Made by a program: the position numbers and the translations under genes | NCBI RefSeq assembly: GCF_000741785.1 | Contig: NZ_JGZP01000015.1 | Location: 29,116 to 93,115, forward strand | Source: Bifidobacterium stellenboschense | GTDB taxonomy: Bacteria > Actinomycetota > Actinomycetes > Actinomycetales > Bifidobacteriaceae | Length of the DNA stretch: 64,000 nucleotides | Reading direction: 5' to 3' | Part shown: positions 17,679 through 26,216 of the stretch, piece after piece | Numbering within the stretch: the stretch's first letter is position 1 | Layout: each line of letters opens with the position of its first letter | The notes under the pieces: model-generated | Told to the model about the DNA's origin: nothing | Database searches by the model: none | The model's input: only the letters and a program-made list of their open reading frames with translations

Positions 17679-19153
17679 CACTTCCCGTCGGCGCCGGAGG
17701 AATCCCCGTCGGAGGAATCCCCGTCGGGATTGGTCGCGTCCTGCGTCTGCCGCCGCGTGTCCTGCGCGGTCACCTGAAGACCCGCGTTCTTGCTGCTCAG
17801 CGCCACACCCACGTGGAACACGTTGATCCATGCGCGGGGGATGGGCGTGATGTCTCCCGCCTGATAGCCGAGACGTTTGAGCGTCTCCTCGTCGTCGTCG
17901 GGCACCGGATAGGCGACGCCCGTGCCGTCCACCACGTACAAGGTGCCCTGCTTGGCTTCGGAGGTGGACACGGTGCGGAACAGCGCGCCGGTGGCGTTCT
18001 GCACCGTGGTGCCGGAATCCGAGTGCTTCGGCCTGTTCCGCGGGTCACGGAACGTCACCATCGACACGCCGACGGAGGCGTCTTTCCTGCCGGTCTCGCC
18101 GTTCTTGAGCCGCGTGTCCAGAGCCACGCAGGGGGCGTCGCCCGAAGCCATGGCGGTGAGCCTGCGCTTCGGCCAGTCGTCGGGGACGACCGACGAGGTG
18201 GCGTTGCGGAATCCCGCCCGGCTCTGCTCCTGCGCGGTCATCGAAAGCGTCTTGCGCGACGCGGGCAGCGACAGCTTGTACATCTCCAGTGCCGCCCCGG
18301 TGAGCGGTGCGAGCGTGCCGTCCTTGAGGATCACGTACATGGTCGACTCGGATGAGGGGTCGGCGACGAGCGAGCCCACCGTATAGGAATCGCCTCCGAC
18401 CTCGATCGTCGTTCCGGAACCGGGCACGCTGATGGGGCCGATGTCCGAGCCTCCGGCGAACAGGTCCAGCCACTGCGCGCTCGCCTTGGGGGCGCCGTCC
18501 AAAGTGAGCTGCCCGACGCCGAGGATACGCAGGGTGGCGTCGCGGATCAGTCCTTCGCGGGGCAACCGGTGACGGGTGCCGTCGGCCAGCAGGTATCCGG
18601 TGCCGTCCACGTTGACCACCATGGCCTGCGTCGCGTCGACGGGCGTGACGAGGGCGTCGTCGGTGATGAGATTATCCGTGTCCGCATGCTCCGCGTCGAG
18701 ACAACTGACCAGATGGCGCGACGCGAGACGGGAACGGTTGGGCAGGATGTCCGGTGCGCCGACGATGCCCACGCTCGAACCGACCGGAATGCCCTCCAAT
18801 TCGTCGTCGTCCACGGTGATGACCTTGTATTCGGACGAGGGGATGAGCAGGCGGGCGCTCGCCGTGTTGATGACGGGGTGGAGCACCCCGTTCACGCTGA
18901 CGAATCGCGATGCCGTGTCCTTGCCGATGATCAGCTTGTTGTTGCTCCAATCCGACGGCAATCCCGGACTGATGATGCCGTAGAACACGCTCACCAGCAC
19001 CATGATGGCGGTCAGACCGACACCCACGGCCACGGGCATGAGCCCCTTTTTCGGCGTCAGCTCCTTGCCGTCCGGCATGCCCGAGGTGAACGCGGTGACG
19101 AGTCGGGCACGCGAATAGTTCTGCGCGTCCTGCAGATCCTTCTTGTTGGCCAT
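17678..19153 (-). CDS. eccB: EccB, type VII secretion core protein
   Basis: 491 aa from the ATG at 19153, which has a GGGAG box upstream; a longer in-frame start at 19243 would run into the intergenic region. A cytoplasmic N-terminus (residues 1-37, LQDAQNYSRARLVTAF) precedes one helix (about 38-60). A large extracytoplasmic domain of repeated beta modules follows, with the family landmark PGLPSDW just after the helix and paired VNGVLHPV-type segments. EccB is a core subunit of the inner-membrane channel and contacts EccC. It lies 41 bases after eccD and shares one base with mycP. Confidence 0.93.
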   Translation of the reverse strand: MANKKDLQDAQNYSRARLVTAFTSGMPDGKELTPKKGLMPVAVGVGLTAIMVLVSVFYGIISPGLPSDWSNNKLIIGKDTASRFVSVNGVLHPVINTASARLLIPSSEYKVITVDDDELEGIPVGSSVGIVGAPDILPNRSRLASRHLVSCLDAEHADTDNLITDDALVTPVDATQAMVVNVDGTGYLLADGTRHRLPREGLIRDATLRILGVGQLTLDGAPKASAQWLDLFAGGSDIGPISVPGSGTTIEVGGDSYTVGSLVADPSSESTMYVILKDGTLAPLTGAALEMYKLSLPASRKTLSMTAQEQSRAGFRNATSSVVPDDWPKRRLTAMASGDAPCVALDTRLKNGETGRKDASVGVSMVTFRDPRNRPKHSDSGTTVQNATGALFRTVSTSEAKQGTLYVVDGTGVAYPVPDDDEETLKRLGYQAGDITPIPRAWINVFHVGVALSSKNAGLQVTAQDTRRQTQDATNPDGDSSDGDSSGADGK

Positions 19154-19194
19154 GATCCAGCTCCCGGTCCTTCCTACGTTCCTTGCGGCCTCGC

Positions 19195-20766
19195 CTACAA
19201 TCCCATCGCCAGGTATGCGAGCGGCAGCGTGGCCACCACGCACACGACGTTCGCCGTATCCGCGAGACGCGTCATCGCGATGGAATCACGTTTGGTGATC
19301 TGCGTGGCGATCACGCACAGCAGCGCACACACGCAGAACATGCCGATCACGTACGAGGTCCATTCAGGATGGGATCTCGCGCATGCCGCGCACGCCAGGC
19401 AGATGCCGACGCCGGCCATGACCACGGTGAGCAGCATCTCGGAACGCGCGTAGATGCGACGCGAATCGAGCAGCATGGCGGCGAACAACGCGAACGTGAG
19501 CAGCAGACCCGCCACATTGCGTCCGGAGACGGCCATCGGCACGCCGAACACGATGATCGCGCCGGTCGCGGCACGCAGGTCGAACAACAGCGACGAGCCG
19601 AACCGGTAGCGTCGCCGCACCTCATGGGCGTCGATGGTCTTCGGCAGTGCGAAAATCTCCGATTCACTGGTCGGACTGTCCACCGAAAGACGCGAAGCGG
19701 ACAGGCTCAGCCATGGCAGCGCCGTGGCCGCCAATCCGGTCAACGCCACGGCGGCGATCCACACGCGGCCGCTCCATTGCGGGAATATCGCGCACAGCGC
19801 GCCCAGCACCGTCACGATCAGACCGAGCAACGTCGGGATGGTGGCGTGGATGCGGGTCGCGGGCATCGTCAGGCATGCGAATGCGCCGGAGACCATCAGC
19901 CCGATGCCGGCGCCCAAAGCGGGAAGACCATAGAACGGGACGTCGAACAACGCTCCCATGAGCTGGTATCCGGATACGCCGGCGAGCGCGCAGGCGGTCA
20001 TGGACAGGGCGAGGGCCTGCCGGTTCATGCGTCGGCTGGCCAATACGCCGCCGATGGCGAGCGCCGCGACGGCCGCCAATCCGGCGATCACGGCGTTGAT
20101 GACGGATCTCGGGGCGAACGCCAGGCACGCCGCGCCGACGCCCAGCAGCACGCAGCTGACGATCAGCGAGGTCCATGTGGTGTTTTCGTTCGTCCATGGG
20201 CGGTGCGCTCGGGATACGGAATCGGCGACCGCTTCGACCACGTCGTCGTAGACGACGTCCTGATCGTCGAGCGCGTTGACGCGCAGGGTGAGCCGGTCGC
20301 CGTCGCGCACGCCCTGTTCCGCGAGGGACGGGGGATTGTCGATCGGGGTCTCGTCCTCGCGCAGGAGACGATAGCCGGCGTAGACGAGCGTGGGGTCGAG
20401 CACGCCGAGCCGTTTCGCGATGTTGGGCAGGAGCTCGGCCACCGGTTGCGTGGCGGGAAGGCTTATTTTCGTCGATCGTCTGCCGTACGAGACGCGTACG
20501 ACCACGCGTGAGTCGTCGTGCTGTTGCGGTGTGTGCGGGCGTCGCGGGATTTGGCGGCGCTGCGGTGTGGGTGTGGGTGCGGGTGTTGGTGTGGGTGCCA
20601 CGGGTGTTGGTGTGGGTGCCACGGGTGTTGCGGTCGGACGCGCCGGCGCGGGTGGCGCGGCGGCCGGGCGTGGCGCCGGTCGCCGGTTCGGGGTCGGCAC
20701 GGGCGTGGGCGGGACGGCGGGCATGCCTGTGCGGATGGAAGACTTGGAGCGGTGCGGCAGTGCCAT
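19195..20766 (-). CDS. eccD: EccD, type VII secretion membrane channel subunit
   Basis: This 523-aa protein has four parts. An extended Pro/Thr/Ala region (residues 18-85) contains a repeated VAPTPTP motif encoded by a 21-base tandem repeat. A ubiquitin-like YukD domain (about 87-162) begins VVVRVSYGRRSTKISL. A short linker follows, then about eleven hydrophobic segments. EccD forms the membrane vestibule of the type VII channel. It is first in the minus-strand operon with eccB and mycP. A Pro-rich tail of this length before the ubiquitin fold is unusual compared with mycobacterial EccD. Confidence 0.92.
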   Translation of the reverse strand: MALPHRSKSSIRTGMPAVPPTPVPTPNRRPAPRPAAAPPAPARPTATPVAPTPTPVAPTPTPAPTPTPQRRQIPRRPHTPQQHDDSRVVVRVSYGRRSTKISLPATQPVAELLPNIAKRLGVLDPTLVYAGYRLLREDETPIDNPPSLAEQGVRDGDRLTLRVNALDDQDVVYDDVVEAVADSVSRAHRPWTNENTTWTSLIVSCVLLGVGAACLAFAPRSVINAVIAGLAAVAALAIGGVLASRRMNRQALALSMTACALAGVSGYQLMGALFDVPFYGLPALGAGIGLMVSGAFACLTMPATRIHATIPTLLGLIVTVLGALCAIFPQWSGRVWIAAVALTGLAATALPWLSLSASRLSVDSPTSESEIFALPKTIDAHEVRRRYRFGSSLLFDLRAATGAIIVFGVPMAVSGRNVAGLLLTFALFAAMLLDSRRIYARSEMLLTVVMAGVGICLACAACARSHPEWTSYVIGMFCVCALLCVIATQITKRDSIAMTRLADTANVVCVVATLPLAYLAMGL

Positions 20767-20941
20767 GGCTCGGATCCCTCTTCTCTGTGTGTTCCCGATT
20801 GGTCTCCTTGTATTCTCTCACGACCGCGGACGCTGCGGGACGGGCCGGACCATGTGGTGTGCCGATGCGCCGGTAATGTGGACGGCCATCCGGAATGCTG
20901 CACCGATTGCACCGGTATGAGCCGTGGCGTAGAGTGATGCC

Positions 20942-22210
20942 ATGCTTATCAGATTCGCGGTTTCGAATTTCCGGTCCATAGACAAGCGTATGGAGCTGTC
21001 CATGGTTTCGGCCGACGAGAACGCCGAATCACCGTTGTATCAGGAGTCTTTGGGTGTGGAACTCCTGCCGGAGGCGGCCATATACGGGGCCAACGCTTCG
21101 GGCAAGTCGAATGTGTTGCTTTCGCTTCAGTGGCTGAAGTGCGCCGTAATGACCTCATTGCAATTCTGGGATGACAGCATCCCCCTTGACCCATTCGCCT
21201 TCTCCGGCGACGACAGTCGTCCCAGTGCTTTTGAACTGGAGATGCTGGTAGGCGGCGTTCACTATGAGTACTATCTGGAAGCGAATCGTGAGCGCATCCA
21301 CTATGAGTCCGTGTATGCGACACGTGAGGGGAATCGGATCTGCCTGTTCGAGAGGGAAGAGGATAGCCTACGATTCGATGACAGCGTCCAGCGGAAGACC
21401 GCGATTGAAGAGTTGTTGACGCCGAGAACGCTGGTGATGTCCATCGCGCGGCGGTATGATGAAGCCTCTCTTTCCGATCTGCTGGAGGCGATTCAGTCGA
21501 TGCAGTTCCTCGGCGAGTCCTCCACACGATATGCCACCCTGTCCATGCTGCGTACAGCTGCAAACACGCGTGACCTGTTCGATGAGAGCATGATTGTGCA
21601 GCCCTCGTTGTTCGACTTCGATTCTCCTGAGTTCGACACGAACGGTACGGAGCAGCGCGAGCGTGCTTTGGCATGGCTGCGTATGGCGGATTTGGGTATT
21701 CGCGACGTGCGGGTCGTCGAAGATACCGCGGATTCGGGACGTAAACGCAAAAAAGTGGAATTGCTGCACGCTTCTCCCCACGGCGACTCCCCGTTGGATT
21801 TCAGGCAGGAGTCCGAAGGCACAAGAGCATGGTTCAGATTGATCGGTCCGGCCATTGCGGCACTGGATGCCGGAGCGCCCCTGGTGTTCGATGAGCTGGA
21901 TGCGAGTCTGCATCCGGTGTTGGCGGCGCAGCTGCTGCGTTTCTTCCAAGATGAGGATACGAATCCTCATGGTGCCCAGTTGGTGTTCACGTCCCACGAT
22001 ACGAGTCTTATGCAGTATCTGAAAAGTGATGAGATCTGGCTGACGGAAAAGCACGATGGAGCCACGACGCTATACCCGTTGACATCCTTCGACAGTCAGA
22101 GGGTGAAGGATTCCATTGACTTGGAATCCGGTTACAGGCATGGTCGTTTTGGAGGAATCCCGGAACTTGATTTGGCTGATTTCCTGCGTAGCAAGGGGGT
22201 GATCGCCTGA
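20942..22210 (+). CDS. rloA: RloA/AbiL-like AAA ATPase (defence)
   Basis: 422 aa. It begins with the AAA_15/AAA_21-type start LIRFAVSNFRSI and has a Walker A at residues 49-56 (GANASGKS). The C-terminal half carries the ABC-type DELDASLHP Walker B and the following LVFTSHDTSLM. This OLD/SMC-like architecture with a RloB partner defines RloAB/AbiL pairs, which are linked to phage resistance and often found with restriction loci. Its stop shares a base with the rloB start. Codon use is more AT-rich than the surrounding EccD and UDP-glucose dehydrogenase genes, consistent with transfer. The defence role is from family knowledge. Confidence 0.88.
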   Translation: MLIRFAVSNFRSIDKRMELSMVSADENAESPLYQESLGVELLPEAAIYGANASGKSNVLLSLQWLKCAVMTSLQFWDDSIPLDPFAFSGDDSRPSAFELEMLVGGVHYEYYLEANRERIHYESVYATREGNRICLFEREEDSLRFDDSVQRKTAIEELLTPRTLVMSIARRYDEASLSDLLEAIQSMQFLGESSTRYATLSMLRTAANTRDLFDESMIVQPSLFDFDSPEFDTNGTEQRERALAWLRMADLGIRDVRVVEDTADSGRKRKKVELLHASPHGDSPLDFRQESEGTRAWFRLIGPAIAALDAGAPLVFDELDASLHPVLAAQLLRFFQDEDTNPHGAQLVFTSHDTSLMQYLKSDEIWLTEKHDGATTLYPLTSFDSQRVKDSIDLESGYRHGRFGGIPELDLADFLRSKGVIA

Positions 22211-22863
22211 TGGGGCGTCATGACAAGCCAAAGAGCCTGAAGCGCAGCAGGGGAAACCGAAAGGAGAAGACCGTAATCGCGTTATTCACTGAAGGCGAGG
22301 TGACCGAGGTCGAATACTTCAACGCGATCAGGAGACTCCCCGCCATCCGTGAACGTTTCCGGCTGGACATCGAAGACCTCCATGGGGCTCCAAGCAAACT
22401 GATGAAGGCGGCTATTCACATGAAGCGCGCCGATAAGGAGGTGGATCAGTGCTGGTGCGTGTTCGACGTGGAATGGCCGAAAAGCAATCCGAAAGCGCAT
22501 CATCCCGGGGTGGAGGATGTCCTGAGGGATGCCGATGGCCGGAAAGGCATCGAATGTGCTGTGTCGAACCCCACCTTCGAACTGTGGCTGATTTTGCATC
22601 ATAAGCTCGAACGACGTGCACTGCTCAATGAGAAAGCCGAGGATGAGCGGCACCAGCTTGACGGCAGCAAAGGCAAAAGCCTTGACGGCGTGCGAGGAAA
22701 GATCAGGTACGATGGCGATTGGTATGTCGGGAACGTATCTACGGCTTGCCGAAACGCGCTGAAGCTGAATCAGTTGCATGAGAATAACGCCAATCGTTTT
22801 CCCGAGAACAATCCTTCATCGTCTGTGGCGCATCTGATGCAGGTACTTGGTCTGGACTGCTGA
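22210..22863 (+). CDS. rloB: RloB-like protein, partner of RloA
   Basis: This 217-aa protein begins GRHDKPKSLKRSRGNRK, the basic start typical of RloB. FTEGEVTEVEYF (about residues 27-38) resembles the glutamate motif of TOPRIM-like nucleases. CVFDVEWP (about 82-89) supplies acidic residues, and NPTFELWLILH is the conserved RloB core. The family is thought to be the effector of RloAB/AbiL systems; nuclease activity is inference. It starts at TGATG with rloA, so the two are coupled. The hairpin array at 22905 begins 42 bases after its stop. Confidence 0.87.
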   Translation: MGRHDKPKSLKRSRGNRKEKTVIALFTEGEVTEVEYFNAIRRLPAIRERFRLDIEDLHGAPSKLMKAAIHMKRADKEVDQCWCVFDVEWPKSNPKAHHPGVEDVLRDADGRKGIECAVSNPTFELWLILHHKLERRALLNEKAEDERHQLDGSKGKSLDGVRGKIRYDGDWYVGNVSTACRNALKLNQLHENNANRFPENNPSSSVAHLMQVLGLDC

Positions 22864-22904
22864 CGACGAATGACGAGCGGTGTTGGGCGTGACGGTGGTC
22901 ACGG

Positions 22905-23303
22905 TGTTCGCGCGATGGTGCTCCACGCGATGGTGTGGGAGGGGTTGTGTGGAGCGGGTGTGCTCCACACGCGCGTGGTACGCCGGTGATGGCGTGGTGT
23001 GTGGAGCGTTATCGCGCCACACATGCGTGGTTCCGCGTGGTTCGCGTGGCGTGTGGAGCGGGCCTGCTCCACACTTGTGTGGATGATGCCTACGGAGTGA
23101 TTGTGTGGCGCGATAACGCTCCACACTTCGTCGCTTGAGCGGTCCGATCGCGTGTGTGGCGCGCCCGTGCTCCACATGACGTTCCCGGTATGCGTGTGTG
23201 GCGCGCCCGCGCCCCGCGCGCCGGTGCGGGAGCGTGTGCATGGCGCACCCGCGCCCCGTGCGACGGTGCGGGAACGCTCGCATGGCGCGCCCGCGCCCCG
23301 CAT
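22905..23303. repeat. Phased array of nine 24-nt hairpin elements
   Basis: Nine 24-nt units have the form 9-nt arm, 6-nt loop, 9-nt arm; the ideal arms are GTGTGGAGC and GCTCCACAC. They start at 22905 (degenerate), 22947, 22999, 23051, 23103, 23154, 23196, 23238 and 23280. The steps are 42, 52, 52, 52, 51, 42, 42 and 42 bases, so units differ by whole DNA turns. Units at 22947 and 23051 are perfect palindromes. Units at 22999 and 23103 are exact reverse complements of each other. Later units keep pairing through G-U wobbles and compensatory changes. The 52-base period is not a multiple of three, so the region is not coding. It lies between rloB and the convergent nuclease-like gene. Confidence 0.85.
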
Positions 23304-23326
23304 ACACGTGATGTGCCCCGCTCACG

Positions 23327-24235
23327 TCATCTCAGTGGTCGGGGCATAAGCGAGAACGGCACGTCCGCCCCGCGTTTCGCCAGTTCGCGTCCCACTTGGA
23401 ACGCGAACGATGCGCGTGCCTCGTCGTTCGCGAGATTCCCCGCCGTCGCTTCGAGGATGATCCATGATCGGCTCCGCAGCAGGTTGCGTTTCTCCTGGTC
23501 GCGCCGCCACTGCTGTTTGTCGGTGCGGTGATGGTCGCCGTCGTACTCCACGGCGACCTGCTGCTCGGGCCATGCCATGTCCAGCGTCATATGCGCGCCC
23601 GAGGCGAATTGCACGTCCGGCACGATGTAATTGGTCGTCGGCATCGGCACGCCATGCGCCGTCAACGCCAGACGTTGCTTGGATTCCATGGGTGAATCCA
23701 CGTTCGGCATGATCAGCGGGAGGGCGCGCATCGCGTTGGCTCGTCCTTTGAATCGTGCGAGTTTCTGGATGTGCGCGCGGAATCCCGCGAGAATCGTCGC
23801 CGCGTCCCGTTTGCGTGCGAGCGTGGGCGTGCGGTGCATGGCACAGACCACGGCGTCGCCGAGTATGACCAGTGCCTCCAATGACAGGTGCGGCGCGAGT
23901 TGCGCCCACGCGTGGTACGGATGCAGCGCGTGCACCTGTTCGTCGAAGCGTATGATGCCGGATGCGTGCCGCCATACGTGCGCCTGCACGTGGGTGGCGC
24001 GTGTGCGGGTGCGTCCGTTGCCGGTGGTCGCGACGGTGTGGAGTTTCGTGGTGTCGAGCGTGCACTGGTCCGGCAATGGTATGGCGTGCAGCGACAGTGC
24101 CGTGGTCATGCCGAACAGGAGCGGTTTGCCGCATCGCTCCGTTTCCGCATGACAGCGGCGCAGCGTGTCCTGCCGGCGTTGCGCGAGCGTCTCGCGCATC
24201 CCCGGTGTGTTCGTATCGTCGATGATGGTGTCCAT
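23327..24235 (-). CDS. DUF559-like protein with C-terminal PD-(D/E)XK nuclease fold
   Basis: This 302-aa protein matches a common actinobacterial type. The N-terminal part resembles AbiEi-associated proteins (TTALSLHAIPLP). A linker begins SPMESKQRLAL, and a Vsr/DUF559-like nuclease domain (about residues 195-285) carries LDMAWPEQQVAVEYDGDHH, giving the D...ExD-type acidic core. The substrate is unknown; many such proteins are free-standing and have no proven function. It converges on the hairpin array and rloB, so it may belong to a defence cluster, but similar orphans are common in bifidobacteria. Confidence 0.75.
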   Translation of the reverse strand: MDTIIDDTNTPGMRETLAQRRQDTLRRCHAETERCGKPLLFGMTTALSLHAIPLPDQCTLDTTKLHTVATTGNGRTRTRATHVQAHVWRHASGIIRFDEQVHALHPYHAWAQLAPHLSLEALVILGDAVVCAMHRTPTLARKRDAATILAGFRAHIQKLARFKGRANAMRALPLIMPNVDSPMESKQRLALTAHGVPMPTTNYIVPDVQFASGAHMTLDMAWPEQQVAVEYDGDHHRTDKQQWRRDQEKRNLLRSRSWIILEATAGNLANDEARASFAFQVGRELAKRGADVPFSLMPRPLR

Positions 24236-24392
24236 GAATCCACGCTATGGGGCTTCGACGCCGTATCGCAACCCGTACCGGCAATGTGGTCGGAGCTCTC
24301 GGAAATCTTCACCATTGGACGGGACCGCGGTATAGTGGGAACCGGTTGGTAGGGGCGCGTATGGGCGCGTCCATGATGGGAAGCAGGCGGGG

Positions 24393-25649
24393 ATGAGGGA
24401 TTTCGAATCATTGAGAATCGCGGTCGCGGGTACCGGTTACGTGGGTCTGAGTCTGGCGACGTTGCTGTCGCAGCATCATCAGGTGACGGCGGTGGACATC
24501 GTGCCGGCGAAGGTCGATATGATCAACGCCCGCAAGTCCCCGATCCGGGACGAGTACATCGAGAAGTATTTCGCGGAGAAGAAGCTGGATCTTACCGCCA
24601 CGCTCGACGGGGAGGCCGCGTATCGTGACGCCGATTTCGTGATCATCGCGACGCCGACGAACTACGACAGCGAGCGGAACTTCTTCGACACGTCCGCGGT
24701 GGAGGCCGTCATCGATCTGGTGATGAAGGTGAACCCGGAGGCGGTCATGGTCATCAAGTCCACGATTCCGGTCGGCTACACGAAGTCCATCCGCGAGAGG
24801 ACCGGTTCGCGGAACATCATCTTCAGCCCCGAGTTCCTGCGCGAGTCGAAGGCCCTGTACGACAACCTGTATCCGAGCCGCATCGTGGTCGGCGTCGATC
24901 CGGACGACGGGCATCTCGTCGAGGCCGCCCGCACGTTCGCGAGACTGCTCCAACAGGGTGCCATCGAGGAGAATATCCCCACGCTGTTCATGGGCTTCAC
25001 CGAGGCGGAGGCGGTGAAGCTGTTCGCCAACACGTATCTGGCGTTGCGCGTCTCCTATTTCAACGAGTTGGACACGTATGCCGAGTCGAAGGGGCTGGAC
25101 GCGCGCGAGATCATCGACGGTGTGTGCCTCGACCCGCGCATCGGCACGCACTACAACAATCCGAGCTTCGGCTACGGCGGTTACTGTCTGCCGAAGGACA
25201 CGAGGCAGCTGCTCGCCAACTACCGGGACGTGCCGGAGAATCTCATCCGCGCGATCGTGGAGTCGAACGTCACGCGCAAGGACTTCATCGCCGACAGCGT
25301 GCTCAAGAAGGCCGGCTGGTACGGCTACAGCGGCAACAACGAGTACGATGCCGCCGACGAGCGGCCGGTGACGGTCGGCGTGTACCGTCTGACGATGAAG
25401 ACGAACTCCGACAACTTCCGCCAGTCCGCCATCCAGGGTGTGATGAAGCGCGTCAAGGCGAAGGGTGCGACCGTGATCGTCTACGAGCCGACGCTCGCGG
25501 ACGGTTCCACGTTCTTCGGCTCCGAGGTCGTCAACGATCTGGACGAGTTCAAGCGGCGCAGCGACGCGATCCTCGCGAACCGCTACGACGGCGTGCTCGA
25601 CGACGTGAGGGACAAGGTCTACACGCGTGACCTGTTCCGCAGGGACTGA
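24393..25649 (+). CDS. ugd: UDP-glucose 6-dehydrogenase
   Basis: This 418-aa enzyme oxidises UDP-glucose to UDP-glucuronate with two NAD+, supplying an acidic sugar for the exopolysaccharide. The Rossmann motif GTGYVG lies at residues 13-18. The FSPEFLRES segment and the catalytic Cys265 in [11 protein letters not shown] are present, and the C-terminal UDP-binding domain is complete. It sits apart from the main EPS operon, which begins at 29026, with a decayed stretch and a peptidoglycan enzyme between. A perfect 34-base palindrome 26 bases downstream probably terminates it. Confidence 0.95.
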   Translation: MRDFESLRIAVAGTGYVGLSLATLLSQHHQVTAVDIVPAKVDMINARKSPIRDEYIEKYFAEKKLDLTATLDGEAAYRDADFVIIATPTNYDSERNFFDTSAVEAVIDLVMKVNPEAVMVIKSTIPVGYTKSIRERTGSRNIIFSPEFLRESKALYDNLYPSRIVVGVDPDDGHLVEAARTFARLLQQGAIEENIPTLFMGFTEAEAVKLFANTYLALRVSYFNELDTYAESKGLDAREIIDGVCLDPRIGTHYNNPSFGYGGYCLPKDTRQLLANYRDVPENLIRAIVESNVTRKDFIADSVLKKAGWYGYSGNNEYDAADERPVTVGVYRLTMKTNSDNFRQSAIQGVMKRVKAKGATVIVYEPTLADGSTFFGSEVVNDLDEFKRRSDAILANRYDGVLDDVRDKVYTRDLFRRD

Positions 25650-25675
25650 GCGAGACACGTGCGCGCCGGTGCGCG

Positions 25676-25709
25676 GATTCTCTTTTGCTTTTAAAAGCAA
25701 AAGAGAATC
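25676..25709. terminator. Perfect 34-bp palindrome after UDP-glucose dehydrogenase
   Basis: Two 17-base arms (GATTCTCTTTTGCTTTT and its exact reverse complement) abut without a spacer. RNA would form a long A/U-rich hairpin with a small loop at the TTTTAAAA centre. It follows the gene stop by 26 bases and can act on either strand. The A/T-rich stem in high-GC DNA is unusual for a terminator, so a protein-binding or recombination site is also possible. Bases 25710-25886 after it show no gene that I can support. Confidence 0.6.
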
Positions 25710-25886
25710 GGGTGGGCGATGACTGTGGTTTCGTTGGAAAATGGCCGTTTCGGATGTCCGGCAGGTCCGGCGCGGCACCGATTCCGTGCCGAAATGCAAA
25801 TGGCGGGCAAAAGAGCGTCAAGGATGGCGATTGGGTGAGTGCGTGGGGACGGCACGTACCGTTACGGCTCGCTCCCGGTTGCATCC

Positions 25887-25930
25887 GATTCGTTCCTTGA
25901 TCCGCAACGGGAAACCGTGGCGAACCAAGG
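25887..25930. repeat. Degenerate copy of hairpin element (see 26672)
   Basis: This stretch matches 26669-26716 closely, including the inner hairpin ACGG-GAAA-CCGT (25907-25918) and the shared GGCGAACCAAGG. The outer stem has mismatches here. The following bases (GTGAC..GG..CCGG..CGAG) also resemble those after the second copy. It therefore seems to be an older duplicate of the region downstream of the 26773 gene. Confidence 0.55.
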
Positions 25931-26079
25931 GAGGAGCCGTGACAGGACCGGACGAGGCATTACAACCCCGGACCAACCGTGGCGTGGTCGGAGCGTGCGG
26001 GTGGAACCCGGACTCGGAGCGCCTTCCTACGGCTCCGGAGTCCTAGAGGTGGCGTAAAAGCAGGTGTGCGGAGGGCGTA

Positions 26080-26169
26080 TTACGAGGTGGTGCCGATGAA
26101 CGCGACCGTGCGATCGTCGTCGGCGAGGGCCTGCCGGTGGGCCGCGGTGCCCACGACGGCGACGAAACG
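26080..26169 (-). pseudogene. C-terminal gene fragment, unknown
   Basis: On the minus strand, 29 codons read RFVAVVGTAAHRQALADD and onward to AFIGTTS, then TAA. The composition and codon use look like a real protein end, but no start or upstream domain exists. The similarity to coding sequence stops at the 34-base repeat at 26169. The parent family is not recognised. This may be chance. Confidence 0.3.
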
Positions 26170-26202
26170 TGACGGCCCCGGCGGGAGCCCGGATTCAGGC
26201 GG
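26169..26202. repeat. 34-base direct repeat, copy 1 (copy 2 at 26747-26780)
   Basis: This 34-base stretch, starting GTGACGGCCCCGGCGG and ending GGATTCAGGCGG, recurs at 26747-26780 with one mismatch. The second copy contains the stop codon of the 26773 gene. Copy 1 therefore looks like a duplicated gene end separated by inserted DNA (the array and ATPase remnant). Confidence 0.7.
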
Positions 26203-26216
26203 AGATACGCATTGAT

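Noticed and set aside
22947..23177. CRISPR array (24-nt repeats with 28-nt spacers)
   Set aside because: Repeats are palindromic and imperfect, spacing shifts to 42, the right-hand gaps are similar to each other, and no cas genes are present.
22816..23325. 169-residue minus-strand reading frame across the hairpin array
   Set aside because: The frame is only a His/Arg/Gly-rich readout of the repeats, and the 52-base period breaks a coding repeat.
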